DNA of 5,615 nt. It comes from Oscillospiraceae bacterium (GTDB lineage: Bacteria; Bacillota; Clostridia; Oscillospirales; Ruminococcaceae). Under the pieces are notes generated by a model. That model did not search any database and was not told the DNA's origin. It was given only the letters and a program-made list of their open reading frames with translations. Of this stretch, positions 1-5,615 are shown piece after piece (position 1 is the first letter of the stretch; each line of letters begins with the position of its first letter). The translations under genes were made by a program, and so were the position numbers. Location of the stretch: contig SFFD01000054.1 of assembly GCA_004556975.1 (NCBI GenBank), forward strand, positions 1-5,615. Direction: 5' to 3'.

Positions 1-24
1 ATAAAATATATATATAATTCGGAC

Positions 25-31
25 GAAGGTG
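25..31 (+). promoter_or_regulatory. Ribosome binding site of mutS
   Basis: GAAGGTG sits five bases before the TTG at 37 and is a good partial match to the anti-Shine-Dalgarno sequence. It decides the start: there is no comparable site at the right distance from the in-frame ATG codons at 55 and 58. The spacer between this site and the start codon is a pure run of T that continues into the TTG itself. Confidence 0.75.
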
Positions 32-36
32 TTTTT

Positions 37-2643
37 TTGGCAGAGCTTTCTCCCATGATGAAGCAATATTTTGATGTAAAAAGCAGAAATAAAGACGCTA
101 TCCTTTTCTTCCGTTTGGGTGACTTTTATGAGATGTTCTATGATGACGCAAAAACGGCTTCTAAAGAACTGGAGCTTACGCTTACGGGAAAAGAATGCGG
201 TCAGGAAGAACGCGCACCCATGTGCGGGGTTCCTTATCACAGCTATGAGTCCTATGTGGCGCGTCTTATAAAAAAAGGCTATAAGGTTGCCATATGTGAA
301 CAGATGGAGGATCCTGCAACTGCAAAAGGCCTTGTAAAAAGGGATATAGTGCGCGTTATAACTCCGGGTACGGTTGTTGAAAATTCTATGCTTGAAGAAA
401 GCGCAAATAACTATATATGCAGCCTTTATGTGGAGGAAAATTCGTTCGGAATCTGTTTTTGCGATGTTACAACAGGCGAACTTAAATGTACCGGAGGAGA
501 AAATGAAAAGGAAGCAGAAGCGCGTATTATTGAGGAAATAAGCCGCTATAAACCAAGCGAAATTCTTTTTAACGATGAATTTTTGAACTACAAAAACGCC
601 TGTAATTTTATTAAAGAGCGCATTGAGTGTATGGGCGAGCAGATTGATTCTTCGGAATATGAAAAGCCGATTGTTGAAAAAACAATCCATGACCATTTTG
701 ACAATAAAAATCCCAAAGAGCTTGGATTTGCATTTTTAGAAGAAGAACGCTGCGTTTCTGCTTTGCTTCGCTATATTTATGAAACTCAAAAAAACGGCGC
801 AACAAGAATTTCAAATGTTCAGTTCTATTCCGACGGTGCGTTTATGAAGCTTGATCTTTCCGCAAGGCGAAATTTGGAACTTACCGAAACAATGCGCGGA
901 CGGGAAAAACGCGGAACACTTCTTTGGGTGCTTGACAAAACTAATACAGCTATGGGAAAAAGGCTTTTGCGGTCATATATCGACAGGCCGCTTCTTGATC
1001 CCGTAAAAATTGATAAACGCCTTTGCGCGGTGGAAACGCTTCTTAACGACCCGATGCTTTCAGGCGATATAGCGGCGGAACTTTCGGGTATATATGACCT
1101 TGAGCGAATGATGACCCGCATTATTTTTGGAAATGCAAGTCCGCGGGAATATAAAACTTTGGCAGCAAGCGCCGCGCATTTGCCGAAATTGAAGGGTCTG
1201 CTTGCAGGAACCAAATCTGCGCTGCTTGCAGATATATATTCGCGTATTGATACAATCGACGATATAAAGACCCTGATTGATTCTTCAATTAAAGAAGAGC
1301 CGCCCGCAACGCTTAAAGACGGCGGAGTGATAAATTCCGGCTATAATGCGGAGCTTGACGAGCTTCGTGACCTTGCAAGCAACATAAAAGAAAAAATAAC
1401 TTCCATTGAGGCTTCTGAAAAAGAGCGCACAGACATTCCTAAACTGAAAATAGGATATAATCATGTTTTCGGGTATTACATAGAAGTATCAAAATCGTAC
1501 CAAAGCCTTGTTCCTCCGGAATATATCCGCAAGCAGACGCTTGCTAACGGAGAGAGATATATTACACAGGAATTAAAAGAACTTGAGGAAAAGGTGCTTG
1601 GTGCTCACGATAAAATTTTGGTGCTCGAAGCACAGATTTTTGAAAATGTGCGTGCTCAAATTGCCGCACAGGTCAATAGAGTGCAGGCAACGGCAGATGC
1701 CGTTGCAATGCTGGATGTGCTAAATTCTTTTGCGGAAGTTTCGGCAAAGAATAATTACTGCCGGCCCGTTGTGGATATGAGCGACAGCATTGAGATTACT
1801 GAAGGCCGCCACCCTGTGGTAGAACGAATGCTTCACGGCGCACCTTTTGTACCCAACGATGTGCTTTTGGACAACCGCGAAAACCAAATTGCAGTTATAA
1901 CCGGTCCTAATATGGCGGGTAAATCAACATATATGCGCCAGGTTGCGCTTATTACAATAATGGCGCAGATGGGTTGTTTTGTTCCGGCAAAAAGCGCTCA
2001 TATAGGAATTGTGGATGGGGTGTATACAAGGGTCGGCGCTTCTGATGACCTGTCCGCAGGACAATCCACTTTTATGGTGGAAATGAGCGAAGTAGCTGAT
2101 ATCCTTAAAAATTCCACGTCAAAAAGCCTGCTTATACTTGACGAAATCGGAAGGGGAACAAGCACTTTTGACGGAATGAGCATTGCTCACGCCGTGCTTG
2201 AGCACATTGCCGACAGGAAAAAGCTTGGCGCAAAAACTCTTTTTGCAACGCATTATCATGAGCTTACCGATCTCGAAAACGCCTATCCAAACATACGTAA
2301 TTATAATATTGCGGTAAAAAAGCGCGGCGACGATATAATTTTCTTGCGCCGCATAATAAGCGGCGGCGCAGATGATAGCTATGGCATTGAAGTGGCAAAG
2401 CTTGCCGGAATTCCTAATACTGTTGTAAAACGTGCACGAGAGATTCTTGCGGCGCTTGAAGAGGGCAAGGAAGTTGAAAAAATTGCAAGAATGCAGCAGC
2501 ACGATGACGTTGAAGGACAAACTACGCTTTTTGCTCCCCAAAGTGATGTTGAACGAATTCTTAGGCAAACTGACATTGAAACGCTGACGCCAATAGAGGC
2601 GCTTAATCTGTTGTATGAACTTAAAGGTTACATAAAAAGCTAA
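37..2643 (+). CDS. mutS: DNA mismatch repair ATPase MutS
   Basis: MutS scans DNA for mismatches and small loops, then forms an ATP-bound sliding clamp that recruits MutL. At 868 aa it is full length for the MutS1 family (E. coli 853 aa). The mismatch-reading Phe-x-Glu motif is F30-Y31-E32 in the N-terminal domain (about 1-120). A connector domain (about 125-255) and the lever/clamp region (about 265-570) follow. The C-terminal ATPase has Walker A GPNMAGKST (623-631, Lys629), Walker B LILDE (699-703) running into the family signature GRGTSTFDG, and the FATHYHEL segment (736-743). A sliding-clamp peptide QTTLF lies at 828-832. The last helices (LTPIEALNLLYELK, 850-863) match the MutS C-terminal tetramerisation segment. 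The TTG start is chosen because MAELSPMMKQY aligns with MutS N-termini and a Shine-Dalgarno site sits five bases upstream; Met7 or Met8 would clip the conserved start. The frame stays open to the window edge. It is first of three co-directional genes. Identity is certain; the start is very likely. Confidence 0.98.
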   Translation: MAELSPMMKQYFDVKSRNKDAILFFRLGDFYEMFYDDAKTASKELELTLTGKECGQEERAPMCGVPYHSYESYVARLIKKGYKVAICEQMEDPATAKGLVKRDIVRVITPGTVVENSMLEESANNYICSLYVEENSFGICFCDVTTGELKCTGGENEKEAEARIIEEISRYKPSEILFNDEFLNYKNACNFIKERIECMGEQIDSSEYEKPIVEKTIHDHFDNKNPKELGFAFLEEERCVSALLRYIYETQKNGATRISNVQFYSDGAFMKLDLSARRNLELTETMRGREKRGTLLWVLDKTNTAMGKRLLRSYIDRPLLDPVKIDKRLCAVETLLNDPMLSGDIAAELSGIYDLERMMTRIIFGNASPREYKTLAASAAHLPKLKGLLAGTKSALLADIYSRIDTIDDIKTLIDSSIKEEPPATLKDGGVINSGYNAELDELRDLASNIKEKITSIEASEKERTDIPKLKIGYNHVFGYYIEVSKSYQSLVPPEYIRKQTLANGERYITQELKELEEKVLGAHDKILVLEAQIFENVRAQIAAQVNRVQATADAVAMLDVLNSFAEVSAKNNYCRPVVDMSDSIEITEGRHPVVERMLHGAPFVPNDVLLDNRENQIAVITGPNMAGKSTYMRQVALITIMAQMGCFVPAKSAHIGIVDGVYTRVGASDDLSAGQSTFMVEMSEVADILKNSTSKSLLILDEIGRGTSTFDGMSIAHAVLEHIADRKKLGAKTLFATHYHELTDLENAYPNIRNYNIAVKKRGDDIIFLRRIISGGADDSYGIEVAKLAGIPNTVVKRAREILAALEEGKEVEKIARMQQHDDVEGQTTLFAPQSDVERILRQTDIETLTPIEALNLLYELKGYIKS

Positions 2644-2646
2644 GAG

Positions 2647-2652
2647 AAAGAG
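2647..2652 (+). promoter_or_regulatory. Weak ribosome binding site of mutL
   Basis: AAAGAG, one mismatch from AAGGAG, lies six bases before the mutL ATG inside the 15-base purine-rich spacer after the mutS stop. It is weaker than the sites before mutS and miaA. mutL translation may therefore rely partly on ribosomes finishing mutS, which is an inference. Confidence 0.45.
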
Positions 2653-2658
2653 AACAAA

Positions 2659-4650
2659 ATGCCAAAAATAAACGTACTTGATAAACATGTCGCAGAACTT
2701 ATTGCCGCCGGCGAAGTAGTAGACAGGCCCTGTTCCGTTGTGAAAGAGCTTGTGGAAAACTCTGTCGATGCAGGTGCGACCAACATAACCGTTGAGATAA
2801 AGGACGGCGGAAATACATTTATCCGGGTGACGGATGACGGCTGCGGAATAGAAAAAGAGGATATTCCGAAGGCCTTTATGCGTCATGCAACAAGCAAAAT
2901 CGGTACGGAATATGACCTTGAACGTATTTGTACTTTTGGCTTTCGCGGCGAAGCCCTTGCTTCAATAGCTGCCGTTTCTCATACAGAAATGATTACAAGA
3001 GTAGAGGGAGCGGATATTGGATATCACTGCGAAGCTACCGATTGCGACATAGGAGAACCGACGGAAGCCGGATGTCCCGTCGGCACAACCATAGTTGTCC
3101 GCGACCTTTTTTATAATACTCCCGCACGGCAGAAATTTTTAAAAAAAGATGTTTCGGAAGCAAACGCTGTGGCGCAGATTATGGACAAACTGGCTCTTTC
3201 ATATCCCGAAGTAAAGTTCAATTTCATCCGTGACGGAGAGACAAAGCTTTCAACCTATGGTAACGGAGATTTGCTTACGGTAATCTCTTCCGTTTACGGC
3301 AGGGAATTTGCAAATAATATGCTGGAAGTAAATTATTCGTCTATGTCAAAGCCCGGGTTTACTGTGAAAGGATATATTACAAGGCCTTCTGCAACAAAAG
3401 CAAGCAGAAGCTTTCAAAACTTTTTTATAAACAGAAGGTTTGTAAAAACCCGCACGGCAATGGTTGCCCTTGAGGAAGCCTTCAAGGGTTCCGCAATGGT
3501 AGGAAAATATCCGGGATGCATTCTTAATATCGTAATTCCTCCGGAAACAGTTGACGTAAATGTACACCCCGCAAAAATGGAAGTTCGCTTTTCAAGTGAA
3601 AAAGAGGTATTTGACCTTGTATATTACGGAGTAAAAACAGCGCTTAATACAAAGGATATTTCTGCTGTTTTGGAAGAATCAAAAAAGGTAAATAAGGATT
3701 TCTGGAACAGGGTTGAAAAAAGCGATAAATCCGTTCAGGAACATTTTGAAGAAATTGTTCAGCAAACAACTTTTCCGCAGCCGCGTACCGCATTTGCGTT
3801 TACCAATGCTTCTTGGAACGGAGAGAATGAAGACGTAAAATACGATGTGGTAAACTATACCGAAAACGAAATCCGCAACAATGACGGCCTTACGCCTTAT
3901 AAAATTGACGGCGATATAACTCATACGGTTCAGTACAAAATACGCAAGGCTGCGGATGAAGCTGCGGAGGCGGGTACAAAGCTTCCGAAAGAGTATAAAG
4001 ACGGAGTGGATGTAATAAAAGAAGCCGGCATGCCTGCTCCGGAAATTCCGCACAATGTTTCAGGGGATGATTTGCCCTTCGGCAAGCTTAAATATGTCGG
4101 CGAGCTTTTTAAAACCTATATTTTGCTTGAATCAGAGGACGAGATTATTTTTATTGACAAACATGCCGCCCATGAAAGAATACTTTATGAAAAGCTGAAA
4201 GCCGGAGCAAAGGCTTTTGACTGCCAATACTTGATTTCGCCGATAACGTGCAATTTAAGCGATGAGCAATGCGAAGCCGTTACGGAAAATTCAGCGGAAA
4301 TGGAGAAATTCGGCTTTATTATAGAAGGCTTCGGCAGGGGAAGCGTCATAACCCGTTCGCTTCCGTTTTGGGTTAAACCAAAGGAAGCGGAAAATATAAT
4401 CGGAGAGATTGCAGATTCGCTTATAGCATGCAAAAACGATATTACACCGGAAAAACTCGATCATCTTTATGCAAATATAGCCTGCCGCGCGGCAATTAAA
4501 GCAAACGATACAAATTCAAAGCTTGAGCTTGAAAGAGTTGTAAGCAAACTTCTTAACGACCCCAAAATTAAGTATTGCCCGCACGGAAGACCGATTTCAA
4601 TAAGTATCAGCAGAAACAAACTTGAAAGAATGTTCGGAAGGCAGCAATGA
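2659..4650 (+). CDS. mutL: DNA mismatch repair protein MutL (endonuclease type)
   Basis: MutL couples mismatch recognition by MutS to strand incision. The N-terminal GHKL ATPase (about 1-335) has catalytic Glu30 and Asn34 in ELVENSVDAG, the nucleotide-binding DDGCGI (59-64), the family signature GFRGEAL (94-100) and the conserved Lys306 in NVHPAK. A poorly conserved linker spans about 335-470. The C-terminal dimerisation domain (from about 475) carries the nicking site: DKHAAHERILYE (500-511), which fits the DQHA(X)2E(X)4E pattern except for Lys at the Gln position. It also has ACRAAIK (608-614) and CPHGRP (640-645), whose Cys and His residues bind zinc in the Bacillus protein. A peptide QYLISP (523-528) matches the clamp-binding motif of Bacillus MutL (QEMIVP). 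This set indicates a MutH-independent repair system. The start MPKINVLDKHVAELIAAGEVVD is typical of the family. The gene begins 15 bases after mutS and overlaps miaA by four bases. Length (663 aa) is normal. Confidence 0.98.
   Translation: MPKINVLDKHVAELIAAGEVVDRPCSVVKELVENSVDAGATNITVEIKDGGNTFIRVTDDGCGIEKEDIPKAFMRHATSKIGTEYDLERICTFGFRGEALASIAAVSHTEMITRVEGADIGYHCEATDCDIGEPTEAGCPVGTTIVVRDLFYNTPARQKFLKKDVSEANAVAQIMDKLALSYPEVKFNFIRDGETKLSTYGNGDLLTVISSVYGREFANNMLEVNYSSMSKPGFTVKGYITRPSATKASRSFQNFFINRRFVKTRTAMVALEEAFKGSAMVGKYPGCILNIVIPPETVDVNVHPAKMEVRFSSEKEVFDLVYYGVKTALNTKDISAVLEESKKVNKDFWNRVEKSDKSVQEHFEEIVQQTTFPQPRTAFAFTNASWNGENEDVKYDVVNYTENEIRNNDGLTPYKIDGDITHTVQYKIRKAADEAAEAGTKLPKEYKDGVDVIKEAGMPAPEIPHNVSGDDLPFGKLKYVGELFKTYILLESEDEIIFIDKHAAHERILYEKLKAGAKAFDCQYLISPITCNLSDEQCEAVTENSAEMEKFGFIIEGFGRGSVITRSLPFWVKPKEAENIIGEIADSLIACKNDITPEKLDHLYANIACRAAIKANDTNSKLELERVVSKLLNDPKIKYCPHGRPISISISRNKLERMFGRQQ
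4636..4641 (+). promoter_or_regulatory. Ribosome binding site of miaA
   Basis: GGAAGG lies within the last codons of mutL, five bases before the miaA ATG at 4647. It supports this start over the in-frame ATG six bases later and, with the ATGA overlap, points to coupled translation. Confidence 0.65.
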
Positions 4651-5600
4651 GTATGAAAGAAAAAATACCGGTAATTGCAATAGTCGGGCCTACGGCTTCC
4701 GGTAAAACCGGGCTTGCCGTAAGCGTGGCGGAAAGGTTCGGAGGAGAGGTTATTTCCGCAGATTCAATGCAAATATATTCCGAGCTTGAAATAGGCACGG
4801 CAAAGCCGACAGAAAAAGAGATGTGTGGAGTACCGCATCACATGGTTGGCTTTTTGAGCATAGACAAGGATTATTCCGTTGCAAACTATGTTGCCGACGC
4901 CGCGGAAAAGATAAAAGAAGTGCGCGGGCGCAAAAAGCTTCCCATAATCTGCGGCGGAACGGGGCTTTACATTGATTCGCTTTTGACAAACACAGAATTT
5001 TCCGATATTGAAAGCGATTTGTCGATCAGACAAGAATTATATGACTTTGCAAATGAGCACGGAAAAGAAAAACTTTATGAAGAGCTTGAGCACAAAGACC
5101 CGGAATCCGCTGCCATGATTCATCCGAATAATCTCGGAAGAGTTGTGCGTGCGCTTGAGGTGCTCAAAATTACGGGAATTCCGCTTTGCGAGCACAAAAG
5201 ACGCTCACATGCTGCTCCTTCGCCATATAATGTGTGCTATATAGGAACAGGATTTGAAAACAGAGAACTGCTTTATCAAAGAATTGAAGCGCGTATTGAC
5301 GAAATGCTTACAGAAGGCCTTATTGATGAAGCACGGTTTCTTTTTGAGCACGAAAGCGTCAGCACGGCAGCGCAGGCAATCGGATATAAAGAGTTTTATC
5401 CTTATTTTTGCGGAAAAGCAACTTTTGAGGAAGCGGTTTCACAGCTGAAATCCGATACGAGGCATTATGCAAAAAGACAGCTTACATGGTTTAGACGCAA
5501 CAAAAATATAAATTGGTTCTATAACGATTGTTATGAAAGCAAAAAAGAGCTTTATCAAGCGGTGTTTGAAAAAATAAGCGAATTTTTGGAGGAAAAATGA
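4647..5600 (+). CDS. miaA: tRNA dimethylallyltransferase MiaA
   Basis: MiaA transfers the dimethylallyl group of DMAPP to N6 of adenosine 37 next to the anticodon of tRNAs reading UNN codons. The product i6A is the substrate of MiaB, which makes ms2i6A. The protein has the P-loop GPTASGKT (14-21, Lys20), the substrate motif DSMQIY (39-44) followed by IGTAKPT (49-55), GGTGLY (103-108), HPNNLGRVVRALE (159-171), GYKEF (246-250) and the C-terminal RHYAKRQLTWFRRN (272-285). At 317 aa it matches the usual length (E. coli 316 aa). The ATG at 4647 is chosen because GGAAGG lies five bases upstream; the second ATG at 4653 would be 11 bases away. The start overlaps the mutL stop as ATGA, which suggests translational coupling, and its own stop overlaps the next start in the same way. 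The mutL-miaA neighbourhood is common in bacteria. No damage or missing motif is seen. Confidence 0.98.
   Translation: MSMKEKIPVIAIVGPTASGKTGLAVSVAERFGGEVISADSMQIYSELEIGTAKPTEKEMCGVPHHMVGFLSIDKDYSVANYVADAAEKIKEVRGRKKLPIICGGTGLYIDSLLTNTEFSDIESDLSIRQELYDFANEHGKEKLYEELEHKDPESAAMIHPNNLGRVVRALEVLKITGIPLCEHKRRSHAAPSPYNVCYIGTGFENRELLYQRIEARIDEMLTEGLIDEARFLFEHESVSTAAQAIGYKEFYPYFCGKATFEEAVSQLKSDTRHYAKRQLTWFRRNKNINWFYNDCYESKKELYQAVFEKISEFLEEK
5588..5592 (+). promoter_or_regulatory. Ribosome binding site of the gene after miaA
   Basis: GGAGG within the last codons of miaA is the strongest Shine-Dalgarno match in the window. It lies four bases before the ATG at 5597 and 16 bases before a second in-frame ATG at 5609. 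It is good evidence that another gene begins at the right edge. Confidence 0.7.
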
Positions 5601-5615
5601 AAGGAAAAATGATAA
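5597..5615 (+). CDS. Start of an unidentified downstream gene (partial)
   Basis: An open frame begins at the ATG that overlaps the miaA stop (ATGA) and runs off the window after six codons, reading MKGKMI. The GGAGG site upstream and the ATGA junction support a real, co-translated gene in the same operon. Six residues are too few to name it. hfq is often found after miaA in bacteria, but nothing in these residues confirms it. The second ATG at 5609 is an alternative start; it has only AAAGGA close upstream. Confidence 0.6.

Noticed and set aside
13..18. A perfect TATAAT, like a sigma-A -10 box, just before mutS
   Set aside because: The -35 region would lie outside the window. Transcription would start around 24-26, leaving the ribosome site at the very 5' end of the message. 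The stretch is a run of TA repeats where TATAAT arises easily, so it cannot be called a promoter from this window.
1..36. Possible tail of an upstream gene (stop codons at 2-4 and 15-17 in the other two frames)
   Set aside because: The stretch is too short to read any protein. miaB is a plausible upstream neighbour in Clostridia, but nothing here can show it.
2345..2370. Inverted repeat with an 8-base perfect stem (TGCGCCGC / GCGGCGCA) and 10-base loop inside mutS
   Set aside because: It falls in the coding of a conserved MutS segment (LRRIISGGADDSYG), has no T run after it, and is mid-gene, so it is not a terminator. It is best explained by Arg/Gly/Ala codons.
2119..2886. A long open frame (about 255 codons) on the minus strand across the mutS-mutL junction
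   Set aside because: It lies opposite conserved MutS ATPase and C-terminal coding and the MutL N-terminus. It shows no recognisable family and is low-complexity in places, as expected for a shadow frame.
3679..4053. Minus-strand open frame of about 124 codons opposite the MutL linker
   Set aside because: No ribosome site or recognisable motif was seen. The sense strand has an intact MutL frame throughout, so this is a shadow.
1..5615. Search for mobile elements, CRISPR arrays, tRNA/rRNA genes, riboswitches and direct repeats
   Set aside because: None was seen by eye. The window is almost entirely filled by three intact housekeeping genes with uniform base composition and no sign of transfer.

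Overview
The window is a compact, one-strand (+) block of three genes running mutS - mutL - miaA. The first bases of a fourth gene appear at the right edge. All three complete genes are recognised from family motifs read directly in the translations. Together they cover about 99% of the window, and no gap exceeds 36 bases.

The likely source is a member of the Clostridia (Bacillota), perhaps a gut-type Oscillospiraceae/Ruminococcaceae relative. This is an inference. It rests on the gene order, the MutL with a C-terminal endonuclease site of the Gram-positive type, the clostridial character of the protein N-termini, a TTG start with a Shine-Dalgarno site, and moderately AT-rich DNA. No rRNA or other strict taxonomic marker is present.

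Layout: 1-36 is an AT-rich leader with the ribosome binding site of mutS. 37-2643 is mutS (868 aa, TTG start). A 15-base spacer follows, then mutL at 2659-4650 (663 aa). mutL overlaps miaA (4647-5600, 317 aa) by an ATGA junction. miaA in turn overlaps the next start codon by another ATGA at 5597-5600, preceded by a GGAGG site. No terminator or internal promoter is evident, so the block reads as part of a longer operon whose ends lie outside the window.

How they work together: MutS recognises mismatches and recruits MutL. This MutL carries the metal-dependent nicking site found in organisms without MutH, so strand discrimination probably depends on the replication sliding clamp rather than on adenine methylation. 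Both proteins carry recognisable clamp-binding peptides. MiaA prenylates A37 of tRNAs reading UNN codons. Its link to mismatch repair is by shared operon only.

I found no previously undescribed system here. The points worth a second look are small: a Gln-to-Lys variant in the MutL endonuclease motif, a possible extra clamp-like peptide in the MutL linker, and homopolymer tracts in and before the repair genes that could act as slippage sites.
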